In this document: piece by piece, positions 1 through 8,901 of the stretch
How the letters are laid out: every line of letters starts with the position of its first letter
Position numbering within the stretch: position 1 is the first letter of the stretch
Assembly (NCBI GenBank): GCA_024742835.1
Contig: JANSXS010000015.1
Span: forward strand, 1 to 64,000
Direction of reading: 5' to 3'
DNA: 64,000 bases
Source of the DNA: Paracoccaceae bacterium
Lineage (GTDB): Bacteria; Pseudomonadota; Alphaproteobacteria; Rhodobacterales; Rhodobacteraceae
The notes under the pieces: model-generated
Told to the model about the DNA's origin: nothing
The model's input: the letters and a program-made list of their open reading frames with translations, nothing else
Databases searched by the model: none
Program-made: the position numbers and the translations under genes

Positions 1-885
1 CAGCTGGTAAAGCCGCGATTTCAGCGCCTTCATGGCGATGTCGCGGTTCTGGTGCTGCGATTTCTCCGAGCTTGTCACGACAATCCCGGTGGGATGGTGG
101 GTGATCCGCACCGCCGAATCCGTCTTGTTGACATGCTGCCCGCCCGCGCCGGAACTGCGGAACGTGTCCAACCGGATGTCGCTGGGGTTCACCTCGATCT
201 CGATATTGTCATCCACCACCGGGTAGACCCAGACTGAACAGAACGAGGTGTGCCGCTTGGCCGCCGAATCGTAGGGCGAGATCCGCACCAGCCGGTGGAC
301 GCCGGATTCCGATTTCAGCCAGCCATAGGCGTTATGGCCCGAAATCTTGTAGGCCGCCGATTTGATCCCGGTCTCGTCACCCGGACTTTCGGATTGCAGT
401 TCCACGCTATAGCCATGCGCCTCGGCCCAGCGGACATACATCCGCGCCAGCATCGACGCCCAGTCACAGCTCTCAGTGCCGCCCGCGCCGGCGTTGATTT
501 CCAGGAAGGTGTCATTGGCATCCGCCTCGCCATCCAGAAGCGCCTCCAGCTCCTTGGCGGCGGCCAGCCGGGCCAGGCTGCGCAGGGCGGTTTCGGCCTC
601 GTTCACCACTTCGGCGTCGTCCTCGGCCTCGCCCATCTCGATCAGCCCGGTATTGTCCTCCATCTGCGCGCGGATGCTGTCATGGGTGTCGATGGCATCG
701 ACCAGCGCCTGCCGGTCGCGCAACAGCTTCTGTGCCTATTGCGGATCGTCCCAAAGCTGCGGATCTTCGACCCGCGCGTTGAACTCCTCCAGCCGGTGGC
801 GGGCCGTCTCCCAGCCCATGCGCTGGCGCAACAACTCCAGCGAGGTTTCGATCTCGGAAACAAGCGTTTGGATCTCGGCGCGCAT
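1..885 (-). CDS. prfB: Peptide chain release factor 2, 3' end cut by window edge, in-frame TAG at codon 50
   Basis: Release factor 2 terminates translation at UGA and UAA codons by triggering peptide release on the ribosome. Reading from the ATG at 885, codons 1-49 give a normal RF2 N-terminal helical domain ending WDDPQ. A TAG follows at 736-738, and the same frame then continues with AQKLLRDRQ and the rest of RF2. Visible downstream are the codon-recognition tripeptide SPY (residues 203-205, the form I recall in alphaproteobacterial RF2) and the catalytic GGQ (248-250). The frame stays open from 735 to base 1, where the window ends. This is not the classical RF2 frameshift, which uses a UGA and a +1 shift near codon 25. 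A point mutation, a sequence error or read-through could each explain it. The gene lies downstream of PBP1A on the same strand. Confidence 0.9.
736..738 (-). other. prfB: In-frame TAG codon inside prfB
   Basis: The reverse strand reads CAG CTT TGG GAC GAT CCG, then CAA TAG GCA CAG AAG, so RF2 homology continues in the same frame on both sides of the TAG. UAG is read by RF1, not RF2, so the usual RF2 autoregulation logic does not apply. One base change (CAG or CGG to TAG) would explain it. Confidence 0.85.
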
Positions 886-965
886 ATGGCATGTCCTTGG
901 TCTGGTCAGAGCAGGGTGATAGCAAGGTCGCGCCACGCGGGCAAGATCGCGCGCGGTGCCCGTAG

Positions 966-984
966 GGTGTGCTGTCAGCACACC
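966..984. other. Perfect hairpin between mrcA and prfB
   Basis: A 9-base inverted repeat, ggtgtgctg and cagcacacc, is separated by one base and lies just after the PBP1A stop. There is no T-run next to it, so it may be an RNA processing or stabilising hairpin rather than an intrinsic terminator. Confidence 0.4.
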
Positions 985-994
985 GCCCCCGGCG

Positions 995-3517
995 TCAGTA
1001 AAGCCCGCCCGAACTCATGTTGCCGAAGCTGGATTTCTGGCCGACCGTGGCCTTTTCGCCGGTCGAGGTGGTCACCTCACGCAGTTCTTCGCCCTGTCCG
1101 GGTTCGTACTTTTCGAAATCGCCGCCCATCGCAAAGCCGCCATCGAACGTGACGCCGAAGACCGGCTCTTCGCCCTCGCGGAAACATTCCGACACGACAT
1201 GGTTACCCGACGCGTCATTGGCCAGCCGCGCACCGGAAAAGCGGTCGATCTTGATGAATTCGCAGCCCTCGGGCACCGCGAATGCGGCACCGCCATGTTT
1301 CTGGATCGCCTTTTCCATGAAGGACTGAAAGACCGGGCCGCACATAGACGCACCGTAAGCCCCACGACCCAGCCCGCGCGGCTGGTCATGGCCGATATAA
1401 CAGCCCGCCGCGATGGTCGAGGAAAAGCCCACGAACCACACATCGCGCGCATCGTTGGTGGTGCCGGTCTTGCCCGCGATGGGGACCGGCAGGTTGATCG
1501 CCCCAGACGCGGTGCCCCGATCCACGACCCCCTTCATCATCGAGGTCAACTGATAGGCGGTCACCGCATCCATCACCCGTTCACGCTCCGACACGATGCG
1601 CGGGCCGCGCGTGCGCGGAAGGCCCGGATCGTCGCAATCGGTGCAAAGCCGCGGGTCGTGGCGATACACGGTCTTGCCATAACGGTCCTGCACCCGGTCC
1701 ACCAGCGTGGGCTCCACCCGCTCGCCGCCATTGGCGAACATCGCATAAGCCGCGACCATCTTGTAAAGCGTGGTTTCGTCAGACCCCAACGAGTTCGCAA
1801 GGAACCGGCCCATATCGTCATAGACCCCGAACCTTTCGGCATACCCCGCAACCACATCCATACCGATTTCCTCGGCCAGGCGGATGGTCATCAAGTTCCG
1901 TGACTGTTCGATCCCGGTGCGCAGCGGCGTCGGCCCGTAGAACTTGTTGGACGAGTTGCGCGGCCGCCAAAGGCCCTGCGGGGTGTTGATCTCGATGGGC
2001 GCGTCCACCACGATTGTCGCGGGCGTATAGCCACTGTCCAGCGCCGAGGCATAGACAAAGGGCTTGAAGCTTGATCCCGGCTGGCGCTTGGCCTGCGTGG
2101 CGCGGTTGAACACCGAACTCTGGTAGGAAAACCCGCCCTGCATCGCCAGCACGCGGCCCGTGTTCACATCCATCGCCACGAAGCCGCCCTGGACCTCGGG
2201 CACCTGCCGCAGCGTCCAGCGGATGAACGATCCGTCCTCGTCCGAGGTCATGCGCCGCACATGCACCACCTCGCCACGTTCAAAGGTTTGCTGAAAATTG
2301 CCTGGCAGCCACGCGATATCGCTGCGCGGCACGACATGCGGCGCGGCGTCGCTTACGTCCACACCTTCGATGCCAAGCCGCATCTGCTGGTCGGCGATCT
2401 CAAGGATCACCGCCGGGTACCAGCGCCCGTCAAGGTCGATATCGCGGGCCACGTCAGTTTCGGTCAGCGCCGCGCGCCACGCGTCTTCACTGGAAAGGGC
2501 CGCCTCTGGCAGCACCTCGCCGGTGCCGCGCCAATTACCCTGCCCACGGTCGTATACCTCAAGCTGGCGGCGCAGCGCGGTGGCGGCCTCTTGCTGCAAT
2601 TCAGGGTCGATGGTGGCCCGCACCGTCAGACCCCCGGAAAAGAACTCCCCCTCACCGAAATTCTGGCTCAGTTGGCGGCGGATCTCGTCGGTGAAATAAT
2701 CCCGCGGCGGCAATTGAGCCGAAAACGGCTCGAAATCGTCATTCTGGACAGAGCGCAGGGGCTGCGCCACCTCGGTTTCGAATGTTGCACGGTCCAGATA
2801 GCCGTTCTCGAACATCTCGCGCAGCACAAAATCGCGCCGTTCCGTCAGGCGCGCCTTTTCGCGCACCGGGTGATAATCGGACGGCGCCTTGGGCATCGAA
2901 GCGAGAAACGCCGCCTCATGCGGGGCCAGGTCACGCAGCGGCTTGTTGAAATAGGTCTGCGCCGCCGCCGCGACGCCGTAGGAGTTCTGACCCAGAAAGA
3001 TCTCGTTGAGATACAGCTCAAGGATCTGCTCCTTGCTCAGCGTCTGTTCGATGCGTGTGGCCAGAATGATCTCCTTGATCTTGCGCTCCAGCCGGCGGTC
3101 GCCCGACAGAAGAAAGTTCTTCATGACCTGTTGCGTGATCGTCGATGCCCCGCGCACGTTGCGCCCGCGCGATTGCACCGCCTCGACGGCGGCGGCGGCG
3201 ATACCGCGCGCGTCATAGCCCTGATGGGAATAGAAATTCTTGTCCTCGGCGCTGATGAAGGCCTGTTTGACAAGGTCGGGGATGTCCTCGGCGGGGGTGA
3301 ACAACCGGCGTTCGCGGCTGAATTCGTCGATGATGCGCCCTTCCCCGGAATAGATCCGGCTGATCGTGGGGGGGGTGTAATTGGCAAGGCTTTCATGGCT
3401 CGGCAAATCCTTGCCATAGATATGAAAAACCGCGCCGATGGACAGCGCGACCAACATCACCACCAGCGTGATCAGGCTGAAAATGGTGCCGAAAAAGGTC
3501 AGGATCGAGCGTAGCAC
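995..3517 (-). CDS. mrcA: Penicillin-binding protein 1A (bifunctional transglycosylase/transpeptidase)
   Basis: This class A PBP polymerises lipid II into glycan strands and cross-links the stem peptides at the outer face of the inner membrane. The 840-residue protein starts with a short cytoplasmic tail and one membrane segment (about residues 5-33). The glycosyltransferase domain has the catalytic glutamate E91 in SAEDKNFY and the GASTITQQ motif (123-130). An OB-like insert follows. The transpeptidase has the SxxK serine at S482 (GSSFK), an SRN motif near 540 and KTGT at 683-686. All key residues are present. It follows the amidase gene on the same strand, which suggests coupled synthesis and cleavage of the wall. 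Confidence 0.96.
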   Translation of the reverse strand: MLRSILTFFGTIFSLITLVVMLVALSIGAVFHIYGKDLPSHESLANYTPPTISRIYSGEGRIIDEFSRERRLFTPAEDIPDLVKQAFISAEDKNFYSHQGYDARGIAAAAVEAVQSRGRNVRGASTITQQVMKNFLLSGDRRLERKIKEIILATRIEQTLSKEQILELYLNEIFLGQNSYGVAAAAQTYFNKPLRDLAPHEAAFLASMPKAPSDYHPVREKARLTERRDFVLREMFENGYLDRATFETEVAQPLRSVQNDDFEPFSAQLPPRDYFTDEIRRQLSQNFGEGEFFSGGLTVRATIDPELQQEAATALRRQLEVYDRGQGNWRGTGEVLPEAALSSEDAWRAALTETDVARDIDLDGRWYPAVILEIADQQMRLGIEGVDVSDAAPHVVPRSDIAWLPGNFQQTFERGEVVHVRRMTSDEDGSFIRWTLRQVPEVQGGFVAMDVNTGRVLAMQGGFSYQSSVFNRATQAKRQPGSSFKPFVYASALDSGYTPATIVVDAPIEINTPQGLWRPRNSSNKFYGPTPLRTGIEQSRNLMTIRLAEEIGMDVVAGYAERFGVYDDMGRFLANSLGSDETTLYKMVAAYAMFANGGERVEPTLVDRVQDRYGKTVYRHDPRLCTDCDDPGLPRTRGPRIVSERERVMDAVTAYQLTSMMKGVVDRGTASGAINLPVPIAGKTGTTNDARDVWFVGFSSTIAAGCYIGHDQPRGLGRGAYGASMCGPVFQSFMEKAIQKHGGAAFAVPEGCEFIKIDRFSGARLANDASGNHVVSECFREGEEPVFGVTFDGGFAMGGDFEKYEPGQGEELREVTTSTGEKATVGQKSSFGNMSSGGLY

Positions 3518-3610
3518 GGGGTCGGGTGTCCTTGTCAGTCTGCTACCGTATATGGATCGCGCCGCGCGTGGTCAAAACACATCTGCGCGCGCAGCAAGCC
3601 GCCGCTCATG

Positions 3611-4834
3611 TCATTGGCGCACAAGATCGGCCTGCGCGGCATCCGCGATACGCCAGGCGGCGATGGAATCGGCGAGTGCGCGGGCCATGCGCGCGCGCCA
3701 CGCGGCATCGCTCAGGTTGGCGCGGTCACGCTCGCTGGACAAAAAACCAAGCTCGACAAGGACCGACGGGATATCGGGGCTTTTGAGCACCGAGAACCCC
3801 GCCGCGCGCAGCGCACGGGTATTGAGCGGCAGGTCACGCTCCGCAAGGCCCAGCTTGATCGCACGCGCCAGCGCCTCGGCGCGCGGCTGTGTTTCCATCC
3901 GGGCCAGATCCATCAGCACATCGGCCACCACGTCATCAGCGCCGGTCAGGTCCACCCCGGCCAGCATGTCGGCGCGGTTATGGCGTTCGGCCAGTGCCGC
4001 CGAGGCCGCATCCGAGGCGCTGTCTGACAGGGTGTAGACGGTTGCGCCATGCGCGCGCCCCTCGCTCAGCGCGTCGGCATGCAACGACAGGAACAGATCC
4101 GCCCCGACCCGGTGAGCGATGGCCACCCGTCGCTCCAACGACACGAAGCGGTCGCTGTCGCGCGTCAGCACCACCTCGATATCGCCCGCCCGCGTCAGAA
4201 CCTCTTTCAGTTCCAGCGCGAACTGCAGCATCAGATCCTTTTCCAGCATCCCGCCCTGATCCGCGCCGGGATCTATGCCGCCATGGCCGGGGTCCAGCAC
4301 GACCACCAGCGGCGTCTCGCCCCGCTGGCGCGGCCTTGGCTGCGCGCGCATCCCGTCATCCCGTCCCTGCCGGTCCCATCCCGGTGTCGTCGGCACACCG
4401 GCGCGCGCGGCAAAGATATCTGGCGTGGTGTCCTGCAAATCCACCCGCAAAAGCGCCGCGCCGCTGTCAGCGTCTATCGCCATATCGGCGCGCGCCACCC
4501 GGTAAGGCGCGCCCAGATCCACCACCATCCGCGACCAGCCGGGCCGGAACGCGCCCATGCGCACCGCCAGCGCCCCCTCGGCCCGGTCTATCTGCGACGG
4601 ATCTGCGCCGCGCCAGTCGACCTCGCGGAAATCCAGCACCAGCCGCGGCGGCCCGTCTAGCGTGAAGATCCGCCAAGGCACGCCCTGACTCAGGCCGATC
4701 TGCAACCCCATCCCGGCACGGGTGTCGCTTAGAAGGGTGGTTTCGGTATCGACGCGCGCCAGCCCCGTAAAGCCCTGTGCCGCAGCCATGCCTGCCCAGA
4801 TCACCATGAAGAAAGTCAGGATCGCCCGTCTCAT
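3611..4834 (-). CDS. amiC: Secreted N-acetylmuramoyl-L-alanine amidase, AmiC-like
   Basis: A zinc amidase (Amidase_3 fold) that cleaves the bond between MurNAc and L-Ala, mainly during daughter-cell separation. The start at 4834 gives a clean signal peptide (MRRAILTFF...MAAAQG), preferred over the longer frame that begins at 4912. An AMIN-type beta domain covers about residues 20-140. The catalytic domain starts at DPGHGG, with zinc ligands in DPGHGG, the glutamate of GMLEKDL and the histidine of SLHADA, and the catalytic glutamate in VELGF. At 407 residues it fits AmiC-type enzymes. AmiC is activated by NlpD in E. coli, and an NlpD-like gene lies at 27514. Confidence 0.93.
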   Translation of the reverse strand: MRRAILTFFMVIWAGMAAAQGFTGLARVDTETTLLSDTRAGMGLQIGLSQGVPWRIFTLDGPPRLVLDFREVDWRGADPSQIDRAEGALAVRMGAFRPGWSRMVVDLGAPYRVARADMAIDADSGAALLRVDLQDTTPDIFAARAGVPTTPGWDRQGRDDGMRAQPRPRQRGETPLVVVLDPGHGGIDPGADQGGMLEKDLMLQFALELKEVLTRAGDIEVVLTRDSDRFVSLERRVAIAHRVGADLFLSLHADALSEGRAHGATVYTLSDSASDAASAALAERHNRADMLAGVDLTGADDVVADVLMDLARMETQPRAEALARAIKLGLAERDLPLNTRALRAAGFSVLKSPDIPSVLVELGFLSSERDRANLSDAAWRARMARALADSIAAWRIADAAQADLVRQ

Positions 4835-4919
4835 TCCGCCCGCCCGCCGTTTTCGGTCTTGTCTGTCGAAAGATACACGACTTGGCCCAGATTGCCCACA
4901 ACAGGCTTTCATCTTGCCC

Positions 4920-5036
4920 TAAAGCGTTCCGCCTTTAAACTGAGACATCAGCGAAAGGCGGAACGCGTGCAACGATTGAACGGAGTACTGCGTTTCACGA
5001 AAAGCTGTAATTCAGGTTTTTCGCGAAACGCTTTAA
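4920..5036 (+). repeat. Interspersed palindromic repeat, family 1, copy A (117 bp)
   Basis: The ends are complementary (TAAAGCGTT...AACGCTTTA). Inside are two hairpins: gcgttccgcctttaa pairs with aaaggcggaacgc, and a second is built from gcgtttcacgaaaa and tttttcgcgaaacgc. Near-identical copies occur at 15749, 28714 (inverted) and 40181. A short copy is at 17722 and a half copy at 13000. It encodes no protein. Confidence 0.85.
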
Positions 5037-5071
5037 ATCTCCCGGGGGTGTGCGGGCAGAGCCCCCACGAC

Positions 5072-6214
5072 TCACCGTGCCGCCATGAACGCCTTCAGCC
5101 GTCGCAGCCCCTCGGCAATATCGGCGGTGGCGCGCGCATAGGAAAACCGCAAGGTGCCCACGCCACGGTCGGGATCGAAATCCAGCCCCGGTGTGACTGC
5201 GACACCGGCCTTGTCCAGGATCTCGGCGGCCAGCGCGCGGCTGTCATCGGTCAGGTGGCTGACATCGGCATAGACGTAGAACGCGCCATCGGGCGGCGCG
5301 ATCCAGTCGAACCCGGCCTGCGGCAACCCGTCCAGCATCAATTGCCGGTTGACGCGGTAGACATCCATGTTGGCCTGCAATTCAGGGCCGCAGTCCATCG
5401 CAGCCAGAGCCGCGACCTGGCTGGCATGGGGCGGGCAGATGAACAGGTTCTGCGCCAGCCGCTCGACCACGCGGACGTGGTTTTCGGGCACCACCATCCA
5501 GCCCACGCGCCAGCCCGTCATCGAGAAGTACTTGGAAAACGAATTGATGACATAGGCCCGGTCAGAGATTTCCAGCGCGCTGACCGCGCGGCGCTCGTAT
5601 TCGATGCCGTGATAGATCTCGTCGCTGATAAAGGCCGCGCCCGCCTCTTGTGCTGCGCCCATCAGCGCGGCCAGCGCGGGCTTGTCCAGCATCGTGCCCG
5701 TCGGATTGCCGGGGCTGGCCACCAAAAGCCCGTCCAGCCGGTGACGCGCGATGTCTTCGGCAACGGGTTGAAAGCGGTCGGCCTGTCGGGTCGGAATATC
5801 CACCGGGGCCAGCGCCAGAGCCTTGAGGATCTGGCGATAGCTGGGATAGCCCGGTGCGCCGATGCCCACCCGCGCGCCACTGTCAAAAAGCGCGGTAAAG
5901 GCCAGAATGAACGCCCCCGACGAGCCGGATGTCACCACCACGCGGCCCGGGTCGAGATCCAGATCATACCATTCGCCGTAAAGCCGCGCGATCCGCGCGC
6001 GCAGGGCGGGCAGCCCAAGGGCGACGGTATAGCCCATCGGATCGCCGGTCATCGCCGCGGCCAGGGCCGCACGCGCGCCTTCGGGCGCGGGCGTGCCGGG
6101 CTGGCCCACTTCCATGTGGATGATCTTGCGCCCGGCCTCCTCGGCCAAGCGGGCGGCCTCCATCACATCCATCACGATAAAGGGATCGACCCCGGACCGG
6201 GTTGAGTTTCGCAT
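5072..6214 (-). CDS. Pyridoxal-phosphate aminotransferase, class I/II
   Basis: This fold-type I aminotransferase probably acts on amino acids such as aspartate or aromatic ones; the substrate cannot be read from the sequence. Two ATG codons lie in tandem (6217 and 6214). The second is 7 bases after an AGGGG ribosome site and is chosen, giving 380 residues. Visible features are the SGSSGAF phosphate-binding loop, PGNPTGT, the SDEIYHG stretch and the PLP-binding lysine in NSFSKYFSMTGWRVGW. A conserved arginine near the end (LRFSYAR) would bind the substrate carboxylate. The gene stands alone between repeat copy A and the divergent M48 protease gene. Confidence 0.9.
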   Translation of the reverse strand: MRNSTRSGVDPFIVMDVMEAARLAEEAGRKIIHMEVGQPGTPAPEGARAALAAAMTGDPMGYTVALGLPALRARIARLYGEWYDLDLDPGRVVVTSGSSGAFILAFTALFDSGARVGIGAPGYPSYRQILKALALAPVDIPTRQADRFQPVAEDIARHRLDGLLVASPGNPTGTMLDKPALAALMGAAQEAGAAFISDEIYHGIEYERRAVSALEISDRAYVINSFSKYFSMTGWRVGWMVVPENHVRVVERLAQNLFICPPHASQVAALAAMDCGPELQANMDVYRVNRQLMLDGLPQAGFDWIAPPDGAFYVYADVSHLTDDSRALAAEILDKAGVAVTPGLDFDPDRGVGTLRFSYARATADIAEGLRRLKAFMAAR

Positions 6215-6282
6215 CATCTTACCCCTAAGCTGCGGCAAACCACGTTGCGCGGGGATGTGGCTTGGAAAGGGTGGCAAGGTCA

Positions 6283-7611
6283 ATGCATCTGATACGGTTT
6301 CTGGCACTGGTGGCGCTTCTGGCACTGACCGTCGCACAGCCAGCGCGGGCCATAGGCCTGTTGCGCGACCCGGATATCGAATACGCCCTGCGACAATTGG
6401 CGGCCCCGCTACTGGCGCAGGCGGGGCTGGGATCGGCGGGGGTCGAGATCCTTGTGGTGGATGACAATTCGCTCAATGCCTTCGTGGTGGACCGCAACGC
6501 GATCTTTCTGAATGCCGGGCTGATCCAGCGAATGGAAAATCCCGCCATGCTGCAATCGGTGATCGCGCATGAGGCCGCGCATATCGCCAATGGCCATCTG
6601 ATGCGGCGGCCTGTCAACATGCGCAACGCGCGCACGGCGGCGGGCATCGGCTCTATTCTTGCGGGCGCGGCGGCGGTGGCCGCTGGCAGCGGCAAAGCGG
6701 CCGGGGCCGCCGCACTTGGCGCGCAGACCAGCGCGCAGCGGCTGTTCTTTACCCATACCCGTGCCGAGGAAAACGCCGCCGATCAATCCGGCCTGCGGTA
6801 TATGGCGGGGGCTGGCATCGACACGCAGGGCGCTTTGCAGGTGCTTGATATCTTTCGCGGCCAAGAGGTGCTGTCGGCGGGGCGTCAAGACCCGTATGCG
6901 CGCACCCACCCGCTGGGAAGCGATCGCTACCGCGTGGTGCAGCGCCTTGCCGAGGCCTATGGTGACCGCGCCCGCGACGACCCCACCGCGCGCTACTGGT
7001 TCTTTCGCGCCAAGGGCAAGCTGTCGGCGTTTCAGCGCGCGCCCAAATGGACACTGACCCGCGCGGGTGAATCCGGTCATCCCGACATCAAGGCGATGCG
7101 CGAAGCGGTGGCGTGGCATCGCCGCTCTGACTTGCGCCGCGCGCTGCCGCTGATCGACACGGCGCTTTCCCACCGGCCCGAAGACCCGTTCTATCACGAG
7201 CTGAAAGGTCAGATCCTGATGGAAAGCAGACAATTCGCTGCCGCCGCCAACGCCTATGGCCGGGCCGCGCAACTGGCACCGCGCAACGCGCTGATCCTTG
7301 GGGCCTATGGCCGTGCTCTTTTGGCACAGGGCCAGACCGGCAAGGCCCTGCAATACCTGCAACGCGCCCATCAGCGCGACGGGCGCGACGCGCGGGTGCT
7401 GCGCGATCTGGCCGCGGCCCATGCCAAATCGGGCAATCGCGGCTTGGCATCGGTGGTGACGGCGGAACGCTATGCGCTGCAAGGCCGGTGGACGGATGCG
7501 GGCATCCATGCCGAGCGCGCCTCTGGCCTCATGCCGCGTGGCTCTGGCGGGTGGCAGCGGGCACAGGATGTGCTGGCGGCCACGCGCCGGGCCGCGCAAC
7601 AGAACAAGTGA
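6283..7611 (+). CDS. Secreted M48 zinc metalloprotease with TPR repeats (BepA-like)
   Basis: It resembles BepA/YfgC, a periplasmic protease and chaperone that checks outer-membrane protein assembly. The ATG at 6283 opens a signal peptide ending at AQPARAIG, preferred over a TTG at 6262. The zinc motif HEAAH is at residues 96-100 and the third ligand is probably the glutamate in RAEENAAD. The second half (about 270-430) is helical with TPR-type repeats such as AYGRAAQLAPRNALILGAYG. At 442 residues it is slightly shorter than E. coli BepA. It is followed 40 bases later by a DsbA gene, so the pair may serve envelope protein folding. Confidence 0.9.
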   Translation: MHLIRFLALVALLALTVAQPARAIGLLRDPDIEYALRQLAAPLLAQAGLGSAGVEILVVDDNSLNAFVVDRNAIFLNAGLIQRMENPAMLQSVIAHEAAHIANGHLMRRPVNMRNARTAAGIGSILAGAAAVAAGSGKAAGAAALGAQTSAQRLFFTHTRAEENAADQSGLRYMAGAGIDTQGALQVLDIFRGQEVLSAGRQDPYARTHPLGSDRYRVVQRLAEAYGDRARDDPTARYWFFRAKGKLSAFQRAPKWTLTRAGESGHPDIKAMREAVAWHRRSDLRRALPLIDTALSHRPEDPFYHELKGQILMESRQFAAAANAYGRAAQLAPRNALILGAYGRALLAQGQTGKALQYLQRAHQRDGRDARVLRDLAAAHAKSGNRGLASVVTAERYALQGRWTDAGIHAERASGLMPRGSGGWQRAQDVLAATRRAAQQNK

Positions 7612-7651
7612 CCACGAAGCGACACTCAATTTCCCAAGGAGAGCAGACAAC

Positions 7652-8404
7652 ATGACACGAGCCTTTTTCCCCGCGCTGGCACTGGCCGCCGGGTTGACCG
7701 CCCTGCCCGCGCAGGCCTTTGATCTGGACAACATGACCGACCAAGAGCGCGCGGCGTTTCAGGGCGAGATCCGGACATATCTTCTGGAAAATCCCGAAGT
7801 GATCATGGAGGCTGTCGCGGTGCTGGAAGAGCGGCAAGCCAATCAACAGGCCCAGGCCGACGAGGCGCTTGTTAAGGACCATGCAGAGGCGCTGTTCAAC
7901 GATGGCGGCTCTTTTGTCGGTGGCAATCCAGAGGGCGACATCACGCTGGTGGAATTCATGGATTACCGCTGCGGCTATTGCCGGCGCGCGGCCCCCGAAG
8001 TGGCCGACCTGCTGGAATTCGACGGCAATATCCGCCTGATCATCAAGGAATTCCCGATCCTTGGCGAACAATCGGTGCTGGCCTCGCGCTTTGCCGTGGC
8101 GGTGCTGCAAACACAGGGTGACGCAGCCTATATGAACGTGCATGACACGCTGATGGCCTTTGGCGGTGACATTACCGAACCCGCGCTCCGCCGCATCGCA
8201 GGGGATCTGGACCTGCCCGCAGACGAGATCATTGCGCATATGGACAGCTCTGACGTGGCAAGCGTGATTGATGCCAATCACGATCTTGGTCGGCGGCTTG
8301 GCATTTCGGGCACGCCGTCCTTCGTGATGGAGGACCAGATGCTGCGCGGCTACCTGCCGCTTGACGAGATGCAGCGCGTCGCCGCAGAGCTGCGCGCGGA
8401 ATGA
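7652..8404 (+). CDS. DsbA-family thiol:disulfide oxidoreductase, periplasmic
   Basis: The protein probably oxidises or isomerises disulfides in exported proteins. The start at 7652 follows an AAGGAG site. The 250-residue product has a signal peptide ending ALPAQA, a helical N-terminal stretch (about 27-85) and a thioredoxin fold interrupted by the DsbA helical insert. The active site is CGYC at 107-110 and the cis-proline loop is GTPSFVM. The N-terminal extension and the CGYC motif resemble the DsbA-like proteins of the ScsC or BdbD type. Its stop overlaps the start of the next gene (ATGA), so the two are translationally coupled. Confidence 0.93.
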   Translation: MTRAFFPALALAAGLTALPAQAFDLDNMTDQERAAFQGEIRTYLLENPEVIMEAVAVLEERQANQQAQADEALVKDHAEALFNDGGSFVGGNPEGDITLVEFMDYRCGYCRRAAPEVADLLEFDGNIRLIIKEFPILGEQSVLASRFAVAVLQTQGDAAYMNVHDTLMAFGGDITEPALRRIAGDLDLPADEIIAHMDSSDVASVIDANHDLGRRLGISGTPSFVMEDQMLRGYLPLDEMQRVAAELRAE

Positions 8405-8901
8405 GCCCGGCGCGGGCGGGGAGGCTTGGGGTCGCTCTGGCCCTTGCCTCGCCCGCCGCCTCTCCCGCCGCCGCGCAGACCGATTTCACCGCGCTTACCC
8501 CAACCGAACGGACGATATTTCACGCCGAGATCCGCGCAGCCCTCCTGACGGTGCCGCAGCTTTTGCCCGATGCGCCGCCGCTGGTGATCGAAGACCCCTA
8601 CGCAGAGGCGCGGGCGCGTGATCTTGCCCTTCTGGACACCCACGCGGCCCGACTTTTCGCGGGCGATGCGCGGCTGGCGATATTTACCGCGCCCGACTGC
8701 GGGGATTGCGTGCGCGGATTGCAGGATTTACGAGAATTATCAAAGATTTATGGCGTGACGTTCACGCAGTTTTCGATGGAGGGCAACCACGATATCGCCA
8801 CCGATCTGGGCCTGACCGACGCGCCTGCCTATGTCTTTGCAGACCGGATGTTCCAAGGGTGGATGCCCCGGCCCGTGCTGGAACGCTACCTGGCGGAGTG
8901 A
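8401..8901 (+). CDS. Short thioredoxin-fold paralogue of the preceding DsbA protein
   Basis: This 166-residue protein repeats the architecture of its neighbour in reduced form. It has a signal peptide, then TPTERTIFHAEIRAALL, which aligns with MTDQERAAFQGEIRTYLL, a CGDC active site at 100-103 and an end (FADRMFQGWMPRPVLERYL) that matches MEDQMLRGYLPLDEMQRV. The helical insert of DsbA is missing, and the cis-proline loop is DAPAYVF. The ATG overlaps the upstream stop. It could be a redox partner, a reductant for the first protein or a decaying duplicate. The function is inferred only from the fold and position. Confidence 0.75.
   Translation: MSPARAGRLGVALALASPAASPAAAQTDFTALTPTERTIFHAEIRAALLTVPQLLPDAPPLVIEDPYAEARARDLALLDTHAARLFAGDARLAIFTAPDCGDCVRGLQDLRELSKIYGVTFTQFSMEGNHDIATDLGLTDAPAYVFADRMFQGWMPRPVLERYLAE

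Noticed and set aside
630-885. Programmed +1 frameshift in prfB
   Set aside because: The stop is TAG rather than TGA, and RF2 homology goes on in the same frame, so no shift is needed.
966-984. Terminator after mrcA
   Set aside because: The hairpin has no T-run on either strand, so it is listed only as a hairpin.
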